Part shown: piece by piece, positions 49,351 through 58,920 of the stretch
Numbering within the stretch: the first letter of the stretch is position 1
Layout: each line of letters begins with the position of its first letter
NCBI GenBank assembly: GCA_024372495.1
Contig: CP099977.1
Span: forward strand, 3,410,001 to 3,474,000
Length of the DNA stretch: 64,000 bases
DNA from: Pseudarthrobacter sp. Fe7
GTDB taxonomy: Bacteria; Actinomycetota; Actinomycetes; Actinomycetales; Micrococcaceae
Direction of reading: 5' to 3'
Translations under genes and position numbers: made by a program
The notes under the pieces: model-generated
Databases searched by the model: none
What the model saw: the letters and a program-made list of their open reading frames with translations, nothing else
Told to the model about the DNA's origin: nothing

Positions 49351-50919
49351 TTAACGCTTACGGCCGCGCTTCTCACGGACGCGCATGCTCACCTCGATGG
49401 GCGTGCCCTCGAAACCGAAGGTCTCGCGCAGGCGGCGCGTAATGAAGCGGCGGTATCCGGGATCCAGGAACCCGGTGGTGAACAGCACGAACTTGGGCGG
49501 GCGGCTGGAAGCCTGGGTACCGAAGAGGATGCGGGGCTGCTTGCCGCCGCGGACCGGGTGCGGATGGGCGGCCACGAGCTCGCCCAGGAAGGCGTTGAGG
49601 CGCCCGGTGGGGATCCGCCGGTCCCAGTTCTCCAGGGCCAGGTCCAGGGCCGGGACCAGGCGGTCCTTGTGCCAGCCCGTCAGTGCCGAAATATTGACTC
49701 GGGGCGCCCAGGCCACGTGGGCCAGGTCCTGCTCGATTTCCCGTTCCAGGTAGGTGCGGCGCTCGTCGTCGAGCAGGTCCCACTTGTTGAAGGCCAGGAC
49801 CAGGGCGCGGCCGGACTCGATGGCCAACTGGAGGATGCGGACGTCCTGTTCGCTGAGGACCTCGTCGACGGCTAGGAGTACGACGGCGACCTCGGCCTTC
49901 TCGAGCGCGGCCTGCGTCCGGAGTGAGGCGTAGTAGTCCGCGCCCTGCGCCATGTGCTGGCGGCGGCGGATGCCTGCGGTGTCCACGAAACGCCAGGTAC
50001 GGCCGCCGAGTTCGATGAATTCGTCCACGGGATCCCGGGTGGTGCCGGCGGTGTTGTCAACCACCACGCGTTCGGTTCCGGCGAGCTTGTTCAGCAGCGA
50101 GGATTTGCCAACATTGGGGCGCCCGATCAGGGCGATGCGGCGGGGACCGCCGGAACGTTCCACGCCTTCAACGGTGGAGAACTCGGGCAGGACATCCATG
50201 ACGTGGTCCAGGAGGTCGGCCACGCCGCGGCCGTGCAGGGCGGACACCGGGTAGGGCTCGCCGAACCCGAGGCCCCACAGTGCTGCGCTGTCGGCTTCCT
50301 GGGCGAAGTCGTCCACTTTGTTGGCCACCATGATGACCGGCTTCTTGCTGCGGCGCAGCATCTTCATGACGCCTTCATCCGTGGCGGTGGCGCCAACGGC
50401 GGAGTCCACCACGAAGAGCACGGCGTCCGCGAGTTCCACTGCCATCTCGGCTTGCTCGGCAACCCGGGCGTGGATGCCGCGCGCGTCGTGTTCCCATCCC
50501 CCTGTATCCACCAGGGTGAAGTTGCGGCCGTTCCAGTTCGCCGAGTACATGACGCGGTCGCGGGTCACGCCGGGGGTGTCTTCCACCACTGCTTCGCGGC
50601 GGCCCAGGATACGGTTCACCAGGGTGGACTTGCCAACGTTTGGCCGGCCGATGATGGCCAGGACAGGGTCCAGCTTGAGGGGACCTTCAAGGTCCTCGTC
50701 GCCGTACTCGCCGCTCAGCAGGGCGGCGTCGTCCTCGTCGAGCTCGTAATCCTCCAGGCCAGCCCGGAGGGAAGCAGCACGGAGCTCGGCTTCGTCATCG
50801 CCAATCGCGGCCAGGCGTTCGGCGACCTGGTCGGTGCCTGTGGGCGTGTAGTCGTCGTCGGCGCCGGAATGCCCGGAAGCCTGGGTGGTGTCGCTCATTG
50901 CACTGTCCTTAGTGGTCAT
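49351..50919 (-). CDS. der: Ribosome-biogenesis GTPase Der (EngA)
   Basis: Essential 50S assembly GTPase with two tandem G domains and a KH-like C-terminal domain, 522 residues. P-loops are [14 protein letters not shown] and [22 protein letters not shown] and DTAGIRRRQ are the G3 motifs, NKVDD and NKWDL the G4 motifs. An acidic extension of about 85 residues precedes the first G domain, as in other actinobacteria. ATG at 50919 overlaps the acyltransferase stop. Confidence 0.94.
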   Translation of the reverse strand: MTTKDSAMSDTTQASGHSGADDDYTPTGTDQVAERLAAIGDDEAELRAASLRAGLEDYELDEDDAALLSGEYGDEDLEGPLKLDPVLAIIGRPNVGKSTLVNRILGRREAVVEDTPGVTRDRVMYSANWNGRNFTLVDTGGWEHDARGIHARVAEQAEMAVELADAVLFVVDSAVGATATDEGVMKMLRRSKKPVIMVANKVDDFAQEADSAALWGLGFGEPYPVSALHGRGVADLLDHVMDVLPEFSTVEGVERSGGPRRIALIGRPNVGKSSLLNKLAGTERVVVDNTAGTTRDPVDEFIELGGRTWRFVDTAGIRRRQHMAQGADYYASLRTQAALEKAEVAVVLLAVDEVLSEQDVRILQLAIESGRALVLAFNKWDLLDDERRTYLEREIEQDLAHVAWAPRVNISALTGWHKDRLVPALDLALENWDRRIPTGRLNAFLGELVAAHPHPVRGGKQPRILFGTQASSRPPKFVLFTTGFLDPGYRRFITRRLRETFGFEGTPIEVSMRVREKRGRKR

Positions 50920-51625
50920 CTGCCGGCGTCCCCGGCTACTGCTGTCAAGTCGTTGTGGTCAGCGAAGGGCAGGGGCTGCCCGCTGAATTGGATGGTGTCC
51001 TGGACATGCCCTGCCAGCGCTGCACGGATTTCCTGCGCCGCCCTGTCCATTGAAGCACGGCCGCTTTCACCGGCCCGGCGGGCCAGGGTCAGGGCTGAAC
51101 CGAAGCTGACATGGAAGCGCCGCCCCGGCCGTGGCACGAAATCCAGGTGCTCATCGCCCTGCCGCGTGCCCAGGATGGCCACCGGCACCACGGGTGCACC
51201 GGAGTTCAGCGCCAGCCAGGCCACGCCCCCGTTGATGTCCGCGGCTGCGCCGCTCCCCGCGTCCCTTCGGGAAGAATCCCAACGCAGCGCCCGGCGTCGA
51301 GCACGTCCCTGCAGCGCTGCAGCGCTGCACGGTCCCCGCGGCGGTCCACGGGCAGCTGCCCGGAGGCGGTAAGCACGCGGCCCAGGAATCCTTTGAACAT
51401 CTCCTGCTTCACGAGGATGTGCATGGGCCGCGGCGCGGCACCAAACATCACCGGCCCGTCAAGAAAGCTGATGTGGTTCCCTGCGAAGATCACCGGTCCG
51501 CCCGTGGGGACGTTGGTCCTGCCGGTGACGGTGGTCCGGTAGACCAGGTGGTCCAGGATCCAGCCCACAGGCCTGCTCCACGCCATGGTCAGTCCAGACG
51601 GCAGGCCGGCACCGGCGTCAGTCAC
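50916..51625 (-). CDS. 1-acylglycerol-3-phosphate acyltransferase (PlsC family), second copy
   Basis: Restored length is 236 residues. The HX4D motif is [14 protein letters not shown], and the second motif EGTRG follows a substrate-binding part [12 protein letters not shown]. The frame breaks after EGTRG. A C-run on the plus strand (51255-51258) one base longer gives [19 protein letters not shown]. Its GTG overlaps the cmk stop, and the stop overlaps der. Membrane association is probably peripheral, because no long transmembrane helix is seen. Confidence 0.87.
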
Positions 51626-52331
51626 GGTTGAGGACCTTGGTGACGATCACGAGGGCTGCATCAACGGTCTGCTCGAAGTCCAGGTCCGAGGAGTCCAGCG
51701 TCACCACGCCGGACGCGGCCTGGGTAAAGTTCACCACCGTGGAGTCCTTGGCGTCCCGGTGCGTCACCTGGGCTGCCAGCTGCTCGGCGTTCTGCGTGCC
51801 GCCCAGGCGGATACCCCGCCGGCGGAGGCGGGCTTCCTCGCTGGCGGTGAGGAGCATGCGCACTTCGGCCCCGGGTGCGACGACGGTGGTGATGTCCCTG
51901 CCCTCCACCACCATGCGGCGGTGGTGCTTTTCGATGAGGTCGCGCTGCCGCCGGATCAGTTCGGTCCGGGCGCCGAGGGTGGTGGCGACGGCACTCACGG
52001 CGGAGGAGATGGCAGGCTCACGGATGGCATCAGTGACGTCCACGCCCCCCACCCGGACGTATTCCTCAAGCGGGCTGGTGCTCAGTTCCAGGACAAAATC
52101 CCGGGATGCCTGCTCCACTGCCGCGCCGTCCTCGAGGTCGATGCCTTCGGTGACGCAGAACCAGGTCAGGGCACGGTACATCGCGCCTGTGTCCAAGTAG
52201 GCCAGCCGAAGCCTGCGGGCCACTTCCTTGCTCACGCTGGATTTTCCGGAACCGGACGGCCCGTCGATGGCAACCACCAGCGGCCGCCCGATGCGCAGCG
52301 CGCGCATGGTTTCGAGAAGTTCCTGTGTCAT
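51618..52331 (-). CDS. cmk: Cytidylate kinase
   Basis: Phosphorylates CMP and dCMP to the diphosphates. Protein of 237 residues with P-loop AIDGPSGSGKSSVSK, the CMP-binding region YLDTGAMYRALTW and VVEGRDITTVVAPGA. ATG at 52331 overlaps the tyrA stop (TAATG) and is preferred over an upstream GTG. Located in the conserved tyrA-cmk-plsC-der order. Confidence 0.93.
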   Translation of the reverse strand: MTQELLETMRALRIGRPLVVAIDGPSGSGKSSVSKEVARRLRLAYLDTGAMYRALTWFCVTEGIDLEDGAAVEQASRDFVLELSTSPLEEYVRVGGVDVTDAIREPAISSAVSAVATTLGARTELIRRQRDLIEKHHRRMVVEGRDITTVVAPGAEVRMLLTASEEARLRRRGIRLGGTQNAEQLAAQVTHRDAKDSTVVNFTQAASGVVTLDSSDLDFEQTVDAALVIVTKVLNRD

Positions 52332-53440
52332 TACTGAAGTACCCGCCATCCGCGGTCGTTGAGAGCTTCGATCAGGTGGTCGTGCTTGTTCGGCAACACT
52401 GACAATTCCACCATGCCCACATTCTGTCCGGAGGAATGGTCCAGCCGCAGGTCCTCGACGTTCACGCCGATTTCGCCGATTTCCGTGAGCAGCTGCGCAA
52501 TCTGGCCGGGCCTGTCATCCACCAGGACCGTGAGCCAGGAGTATGCCTGGGGCGGCCCGCCGTGCTTGCCCGGAATCCGGGCCTGCCCTGCGTTGCCTTC
52601 ACTGATGAGCTGGGCCAGGTCCAGCCGGGCCCCCGGCGCGGTGGGCTGCTCCAGGGTGCCGATCAGGCGGTTCAGGTCCTCGCGGACCCCGTACAGGATC
52701 TGGACAACCTTGGCCGCGTTGCCGCCCAGGATCTGCACCCACAGCGTGGGGTCGCTGGCAGCGATCCGCGTGACGTCGCGCAGGCCGTTGCCGGCCAGTG
52801 ACAAGGCATGCAGCGGCGTCCCCTGCAGGCGGCTGGCCAGCAGGGACGACATCACCTGGGGCAGGTGGGAAACCAGGGCCACGGCTTCGTCGTGTTCCTC
52901 GGCGCTGAACTGCGAAACCACCGCACCAAGGTCCGAGGCAAGCGAACGGGCTGCCTGAAGGGCTGCGGCAGAAGTCTCCTCCGACGGGCAAAGTACCCAC
53001 GGCATGGAGGTGAAGAGCTCGCCGCGGGCCGCCACCGGACCGGATTTCTCCCTTCCGGCCATGGGGTGGGTACCAACGTAGCGGGAGAGGTCGGCGCCGA
53101 GGCCGCGCAGCCGGGACAGGATGTCCGCCTTGACGCTGGCAATATCCACCACCACGGCCTCGGGGTAGTCAGCCAGCGCGTGGCTCACGACGCCGGCAGT
53201 AACGTCCGGCGGAGCGGCAACCACTACGAGCTGGGGCTTGGAGCCGGCCAGGTCCTGCAACGGGCGTCCGGCACCGATGTCCACCGCAACCGCCTGGTTG
53301 GTGGGTGACGGGTCCGAGAGGAACACAGGCACGCCCCGCCCCCGCAGGCCCAGCCCAATGCTGGTGCCCAGCAGCCCGGTACCGATGACCACCACCGGGC
53401 CGTCCAGGTGGCCGCGCCCCTGGCTCTTGAACGCAGACAT
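52331..53440 (-). CDS. tyrA: Prephenate dehydrogenase
   Basis: NAD-dependent oxidative decarboxylation of prephenate on the way to tyrosine. It has the Rossmann loop VVVIGTGLLGTSIGLGLRG (about residues 16-34), GTHPMAGREKSG, and HLPQVMSSLLA. A C-terminal ACT domain (LTVLVDDRPGQIAQLLTEI) makes feedback control by aromatic amino acids likely. Length is 369 residues. It lies between rluB and cmk. Confidence 0.92.
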   Translation of the reverse strand: MSAFKSQGRGHLDGPVVVIGTGLLGTSIGLGLRGRGVPVFLSDPSPTNQAVAVDIGAGRPLQDLAGSKPQLVVVAAPPDVTAGVVSHALADYPEAVVVDIASVKADILSRLRGLGADLSRYVGTHPMAGREKSGPVAARGELFTSMPWVLCPSEETSAAALQAARSLASDLGAVVSQFSAEEHDEAVALVSHLPQVMSSLLASRLQGTPLHALSLAGNGLRDVTRIAASDPTLWVQILGGNAAKVVQILYGVREDLNRLIGTLEQPTAPGARLDLAQLISEGNAGQARIPGKHGGPPQAYSWLTVLVDDRPGQIAQLLTEIGEIGVNVEDLRLDHSSGQNVGMVELSVLPNKHDHLIEALNDRGWRVLQ

Positions 53441-53443
53441 GCG

Positions 53444-54652
53444 TCAGAGCCCTACGGATGCCAGCAAGTGGCCGACTTCCTGCTTGCCCAGGTTGCGGAT
53501 GCTGCCCTGGCGCTGGTCCCCGAGCCCAATGGGGCCAACCTTGACGCGGACAAGCCGCTGGACCGGGAAGCCGACAGCGTCGAAGAGGCGGCGGACGATC
53601 CGGTTCTTGCCGGAGTGGAGCACCACCTCAATCAACACGTGGCCAGGGGTGGAGTCCACCAGGCGGAAGGAGTCAACCGAAGCGAACCCGTCCTCCAGCT
53701 CGACGCCGGCCTTCAGCTGGGCGCCGACGCCCTGGGGGAAGGGGCCGCGCACCTGTACCAGGTAGGTCTTGGGAACCTCGTAGGACGGGTGGGTCAGCCG
53801 GTTGGCGAGTTCGCCGTCGTTGGTCAACAGCAGCAGGCCCTCGGTGGCAACGTCGAGCCGGCCCACGTGGAAGAGGCGTTCACCGGTGTTCTTGTTGCTT
53901 TTCAGGAAGTCGCTGATGCAAGGCCGGCCTTCGGGGTCCTCCATGGTGGAGACAACGCCCTTGGGCTTGTTGAAAACCATGTAGACCAGGTTCTCGTCCA
54001 GCTGGATCCGCAGGCCGTCAACGTGGATGACAGCAGTCTTGGGGTCCACGCGGACGCCGAGTTCGGTGACCACCTGGCCGTCCACCTCGACGCGGCCTTC
54101 AGCGATCATTTCCTCGCAGACGCGCCGGGAGGCGACTCCTGCGGAGGCCATCACCTTCTGGAGGCGCACGCCGTCGGCATCGTGGAGTTCGGACTGGGGA
54201 ACGTTCCCCCGGGGGCCCTTCTTCCGGGCCGGTTTGCGGACCGGACCCAGGTTCTGGCCAAAGCGTTCGCTGCCGAAGGCGCGGGAAGCGGCTGCACCGG
54301 GAGCGCCGGTACGCGGCTTGGGCTTGGGTGCGCCGGGAGTCCCGGGGGACTTTTTTGCGCCGGGTTTGCGGGCAGCGGGATTGCGCGACGACGGCTTGGC
54401 ACCCCTGGCGCCCTCAGCTCCACGTCCCTGCTGCTCCCCCGCGAGGTCGGGGTCGACGAAGCGCTCCTCGCGCGGCTTGGGCGCGCGGTGCGGGCGGTCC
54501 CCGCCGAACCCTGAAGCGCGCTGGCCTGCTCCGCCACGGGAGCCTCCGCCGAAACTGCTGCCCTGTGTTGAATTGCGCTGTGAACCGCTGCGTTCGTTTC
54601 CGCCGCGTCCCGAGCTGTTACGTGGTGAACCCTGGCGTCCCGCCTGTGTCAT
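53444..54652 (-). CDS. RluB-type pseudouridine synthase with long disordered N-terminus
   Basis: 23S rRNA pseudouridine synthase of the RsuA/RluB family. The first ~155 residues are Gly/Arg/Ser/Pro-rich low complexity (RGGNERSGSQ; PKPKPRTGAPG). An S4 domain (VRLQKVMASAGVASRRVCEEMI) and the catalytic domain follow, with catalytic Asp in HVGRLDVATEGLLLLTNDG. Total length is 402 residues. Located between scpB and tyrA, as in M. tuberculosis Rv1711. The N-terminal extension may aid RNA binding, but this is inference. Confidence 0.91.
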   Translation of the reverse strand: MTQAGRQGSPRNSSGRGGNERSGSQRNSTQGSSFGGGSRGGAGQRASGFGGDRPHRAPKPREERFVDPDLAGEQQGRGAEGARGAKPSSRNPAARKPGAKKSPGTPGAPKPKPRTGAPGAAASRAFGSERFGQNLGPVRKPARKKGPRGNVPQSELHDADGVRLQKVMASAGVASRRVCEEMIAEGRVEVDGQVVTELGVRVDPKTAVIHVDGLRIQLDENLVYMVFNKPKGVVSTMEDPEGRPCISDFLKSNKNTGERLFHVGRLDVATEGLLLLTNDGELANRLTHPSYEVPKTYLVQVRGPFPQGVGAQLKAGVELEDGFASVDSFRLVDSTPGHVLIEVVLHSGKNRIVRRLFDAVGFPVQRLVRVKVGPIGLGDQRQGSIRNLGKQEVGHLLASVGL

Positions 54653-54778
54653 GACCCGTCCTTCAATGTGTTTTGGCCGGCAGAGATGTCCAAGGACAAC
54701 CTTAGCCAGCCACGCAGACTTCGTCTGCCCTGATAGATAAACCTGCTGAATAGATCGATGCCCGCAGGGCTGTCCTGC

Positions 54779-55466
54779 CTACATCGTCTCGGCATCGTAG
54801 AACTCTGCGATCCCGTCGAGCCCCGGAAGGTGCGGCGACAGCTGGGGCAGTTCCCCCACTGAACTGATTCCCATCCGTTCGAGGAAATAGGAGGTAGTCC
54901 GGTAGAGGATTGCACCGGACTCGGGATCTGTTCCCGCGTCCTCGATCAGCCCGCGCTGGGCCAGCGTCCGTACGACGGAGTCAACATTGACCCCGCGAAT
55001 TGCAGACACGCGCGCCCGCGAAACGGGCTGGCGGTACGCGATCACTGCCAGTGTTTCCAACGCCGCCTGGGTAAGCCTGGCAGTCTGTCCCTCAAGCACG
55101 TACTTGCCCACAATGTCGGCAAACTCCGCACGGGAATAGATCCGCCAGCCACCGGCGATGTTCCGCAATTCAAAACCCCGGGGGCTGGAACCGATACCAG
55201 CGCTGCTGGCACTCTCCATCTCCGGGGCGTTAACAGTATAGCCGTTGTAATCGCGCTGCAGTTCTGCCAGCAGGGAGCGGACCGCGTCGACGGTCAGCCC
55301 CACCCCGGCAGCCAGTTCCTCCTCCGTGGCCGGTTCGTCCAGGACCATGAGGACCGCTTCCACGGCAGCCTTGGCGCCGCCGGGAAGGTCGGCGAAGTCC
55401 GCATGGCCGGCCCCTTCCTGCTGACCGCTGCCGTCCAGGCTCCCTCTCCTGCGCCTTGGGGTTCAC
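54779..55466 (-). CDS. scpB: Segregation and condensation protein B
   Basis: Winged-helix partner of ScpA and SMC, 228 residues restored. The N-terminal domain has VEAVLMVLDEPATEEELAA, followed by LTQAALETLAVIAYRQPVSRARVSAIRGV, typical of ScpB. Start is GTG 55466, overlapping the scpA stop as GTGA. AGGCTCC at 55437-55442 has one extra base; as AGCTCC the N-terminus reads MNPKAQERELDGSGQQEG. The start of the conserved region is about residue 30. Confidence 0.9.
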
Positions 55467-56280
55467 ACCTGCTCCTCATATTCTTCGCTCAGGTTTTCCG
55501 CCGACCAGTCCCGGACATCGGCCGTCCAGTGGATTGCCAGCTCAGCCAGCGGGGACAGCTGGTCAAACGACACGGCCCTGTCCCGGAACAGCTCCAGGAG
55601 GGCCAGGAACCGTGCCACCACCACCAGGGTGGACCCCGCGTCGGCGATCAGGGACCGGAAGGTCAGTGGCGACTCGGACTGAAGGCGGCGCCCCAGTACT
55701 TCTGCCTGTTCCTTGACGCTGACGTTGCTGCCGTGCAGGTGGCCCAGAGCCACCTGCGGCGGCTGCGCCGGGGTTTTGGGCCGGAGCGCGGCCTCCGCCA
55801 ACGCAGCGAACTGTTGGGGCGTATGTTTCCAGACCAGTTCAGGAAGCATCTCCGCGAAATGTTCCTCGAGCGCCACCTGCCGGGGAAAACGCCGGCCTTC
55901 CTGGTGGAGGGTCTCCCCCAGGATGCCTGCCACTTGCTTGAAGGCCTTGTACTGCAGCAACCGCGCGAAGAGCAGGTCCCTCGCCTCCAGCAGGGCGATG
56001 TCCTCGTCGTTTTCGACTTCACCAGCCGGGAGGAGTCGTGCCGCCTTGAGGTCAAGCAGGGTTGCGGCAATCACCAGGAACTCGCTCGCCTCGTCCAGCG
56101 CCCACTCTTCGCCGAGCCTGCTGCAGCTTGCGGATGTACTTGATGAACTCATCGGTGACCGTGGCGATGGCCACTTCGGTGATGTCCAGGCTGGTGCTTG
56201 GCGATCAGTCCCAGGAGGAGGTCGAACGGGCCCGTGAAGTTGGCCAGCCGCACCTCGAAGCCGGGTTTTGATTCGGCCAC
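55463..56280 (-). CDS. scpA: Segregation and condensation protein A
   Basis: Kleisin subunit linking SMC heads with ScpB, 271 residues restored. It begins MAESKPGFEVRLANFTGPFDLLLGLI at GTG 56280. Two AGCT sites carry an extra base: 56188-56192 (restores IAKHQLDITEVAIATV) and 56114-56119 (restores YIRKLQQLGEEWALDEASEFL). The C-terminal helix region ends SEEYEEQV. It is placed directly after parA. Confidence 0.9.
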
Positions 56281-56287
56281 GGCGTGG

Positions 56288-57199
56288 CTAGGGTGCGCCG
56301 CCGCGGGAGATCAGCTCCTTGGCAAGCCGGCGGTAGGCGTCGGCCCCCACGTGGTTTCCGGCGTAGCTGGTGATGGGCTCCGCGGCCACGGTGGCATCAG
56401 CGAACTTGATGGAGCGCTTGATCACGGTTTCAAAGACTTTGTCGCCGAACGCCTCCACCAGGCGCGTGATCACTTCGCGGCTGTGCAGCGTCCGGGCGTC
56501 GTACATGGTGGCCAGCACGCCGTCCACCTGCAGGCGGGGGTTCAGCCGGTCCTGGACCTTGTCGATGGTTTCGACGAGCAGGGCCACGGCGCGGAGGGCG
56601 AAGAACTCGCAGATGAGCGGGATGATGACGCCGTGGGCCGCCGTCAGGGCGTTGACGGTCAGGAGGCCCAGGGACGGCTGGCAGTCGATGAGGACGACGT
56701 CGTAGTCGTCCTCGACTTTCTTGAGCGCACGGTCCAGGACCTGTTCACGGGCTACCTCGTTGACCAGCTGCACCTCGGCGGCGGAGAGGTCGATGTTTGC
56801 CGGCAGCAGGTCGACGTTCTCGACGCCGGTCTGGTGGATGGCGTCGCGGATGTCCACCTTGCGGTCCATCAGGACGTTGTACACGGTGAGGTCAAGCTCG
56901 TGCGGGTTCACGCCCAGGCCGGCCGAGAGCGCACCCTGGGGGTCGAAGTCCACCAGGAGGACCCGGCGGCCGTACTCGGCGAGCGCCGCGGCCAGGTTGA
57001 TGGTGGAGGTGGTCTTTCCGACGCCGCCCTTCTGGTTGACCATGGCGATGACGCGGGCCGGACCGTGGGAGGACAGCGGCGCGGGTTCCGGGAACTCGCG
57101 GTATGGGCGTCCTGTAGGGCCCATCACCGCGTTATCCAGGTCGAATTCCGTGCCCTCCAGAGTTGCCGAACCCTGTTCGCTGCTCACGTATCTGTCCAC
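56288..57199 (-). CDS. parA: ParA-family ATPase (Soj-like)
   Basis: Walker-type ATPase of 303 residues. The P-loop is MVNQKGGVGKTTSTINLA (deviant Walker A, KGGVGKTT), LLVDFDPQGALSAGLG is Walker A', and VVLIDCQPSLGLLTVNA is Walker B. It matches Rv1708 by context (parA-scpA-scpB). No parB or parS site is evident, so it may act with the SMC complex rather than as a classical partition pair. Start is GTG 57199, with GTG 57187 also possible. Confidence 0.9.
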   Translation of the reverse strand: MDRYVSSEQGSATLEGTEFDLDNAVMGPTGRPYREFPEPAPLSSHGPARVIAMVNQKGGVGKTTSTINLAAALAEYGRRVLLVDFDPQGALSAGLGVNPHELDLTVYNVLMDRKVDIRDAIHQTGVENVDLLPANIDLSAAEVQLVNEVAREQVLDRALKKVEDDYDVVLIDCQPSLGLLTVNALTAAHGVIIPLICEFFALRAVALLVETIDKVQDRLNPRLQVDGVLATMYDARTLHSREVITRLVEAFGDKVFETVIKRSIKFADATVAAEPITSYAGNHVGADAYRRLAKELISRGGAP

Positions 57200-57360
57200 A
57201 CTTTCGATGACGGTGATTTCCTGCCGCTGGCTGACCAGCGCCCTTCGTTCTGCTCCCTAGGTTACAGCGCCCGACACGGTATTCGAGGGAACTTGACCTT
57301 CCGCGAATGTTGAGCCTTGACCCTCTAGCTGAGGTCGAAGGTTGAGGTGCCGGGCAACGT

Positions 57361-57397
57361 AAAACCGCCCCCGCAGCGTTGCTGCGGGGGCGGTTTT
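57361..57397 (-). terminator. Strong terminator after dctA
   Basis: AAAACCGCCCCCGCAGC and GCTGCGGGGGCGGTTTT form a perfect 17-bp stem with a GTT loop. It lies 23 bp past the dctA stop and, having A/T runs on both arms, can terminate in either direction. Confidence 0.9.
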
Positions 57398-57419
57398 GCG
57401 TGTGTTGCGGGGCTGGCGG

Positions 57420-58764
57420 CTAGGCCTTGGCGACCTCGCGGGCACCCGCTTCCTTCGGTGCCATCTCGCCGTGGCCGGCGATCATTGTCTGCTCGTCAAA
57501 GGGCAGGCTCGCCGGAGAGGACGCGGGCCACCTGGCCGCCGTCGATCTCCTTGACCCAGGTGCCCACCAGGACCGTTGCCACGGCGTTGCCGGTGAAGTT
57601 GGTCAGCGCTCGGGCCTCTGACATGAAGCGGTCGATGCCAACGATGATGCCCACGCCGCCCAGCAGTTCCGGACGGTGGGCCTGCAGGCCTGCCGCAAGG
57701 GTGGCCAGTCCGGCGCCGGTCACGCCGGCGGCCCCCTTGGAGGCAATGATCATGAAGACCAGCAGGGAGATCTGGGCGCCGAGGTCCAGCGGAGTTCCCA
57801 TGGCGTTGGCCACGAAGAGGGACGCCATGGTCAGGTAGATGGCGGTTCCGTCAAGGTTGAAGGAGTAACCCGTGGGAACGGTGACGCCCACAACCGGCTT
57901 GGAGACCCCCAGGTGTTCCATCTTGGCGATCAAGCGGGGCAGCGCAGCCTCGGAGGAGGAAGTGGAGAAGATGATGAGGTACTCGCGGGCCAGGTACTTC
58001 ATCAGCTTGAAGATGTTCACGCCGGCCACCACCTGCAGGAGTCCGCCCAGGATGACCACGATGAACAGTGCGCAGGTGATGTAGAAGGCCACCATCAGGG
58101 TGAACATGCTCACGATGGCCTGGACGCCCGTTGCACCGACAACGGCGGCGATGGCGCCGAAGGCACCGACCGGAGCGATCCACATGATCATGATGAGGAT
58201 GCGGAAGACGAGCGCCTGTGCGTGGCCGATGGCCTTGAGGATCGGAGTGCCCTGGGCACCCATCTTCTGCAGCGCGAAGCCAACCAGGATGGCAGCGAGC
58301 AGGGTGGGCAGGACAGGAATGTCACTCGGGATGATGCCCAGCAGGAAGTCCACGGTGCTGTCCGTGGCGGCCTTCTTGTTGGGGTCGTAGGGCGTCAGCT
58401 TCAGGCCTTCGCCGGGGTGGATGATGTTGCCCACCACCAGGCCGATGGCCAGGGCGAAGGTGGACATGATGATGAAGTAGCCCAGTGCGAGGCCGCCGAC
58501 CTTGCCGACGGTGGCTGCCTTGGCAATGGAGCCGATGCCCAGGACGATGGTGCAGAAGATGACCGGCGCGATCATCATCTTGATGAGCTTGACGAACCCG
58601 TCACCCAGGGGCTTGAGGGACTTGCCCACCTCCGGGAACAGCAGGCCCACCACCGCGCCAAGGATGACGGCGGCGATAACGGCAATGTAGAGGTAGTGGG
58701 ACTTGTCCAGTCCCTTGCGCCGCGGTGTCGCGGTCTCGAGCGACTCTCCTCGTTGAGAGGCCAT
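57420..58764 (-). CDS. dctA: C4-dicarboxylate transporter DctA
   Basis: Cation symporter of the dicarboxylate/glutamate family for succinate, fumarate and malate, 447 residues restored. It has about eight membrane segments and two re-entrant loops; motifs are STSSSEAALPRLIAKME and VTVPTGYSFNLDGTAIYLT. AGGCTC at 57505-57510 has one extra base; correction changes the end from GEPAL to GELPFDEQTM and extends it to EVAKA. The ATG at 58764 gives the family N-terminus, although the frame is open much further upstream. Confidence 0.9.
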
Positions 58765-58833
58765 GTTGTGTCTCCTTGTGGATATTCTGATAGACGCTGC
58801 GGCGCATTCTCTGGGCTCAACACGTCCTTGCAA

Positions 58834-58872
58834 TGTGATATCCATCATTGGGCACCCCGTGATCCAGCTCAC
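58834..58872. promoter_or_regulatory. Two CRP/GlxR-like sites between dctA and dctS
   Basis: TGTGATATCCATCATT (58834-58849) and GTGATCCAGCTCAC (58859-58872) resemble TGTGA-N6-TCACA. The second keeps all eight core bases GTGA/TCAC, the first loses two in the right half. They lie in the 156-bp divergent promoter region. A cyclic-AMP-type regulator is inferred from sequence only. Confidence 0.4.
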
Positions 58873-58920
58873 CGTTGCGTTCATATTGGTCGCGGCACCC
58901 TTGTTCAGATGGAGGCAGGC

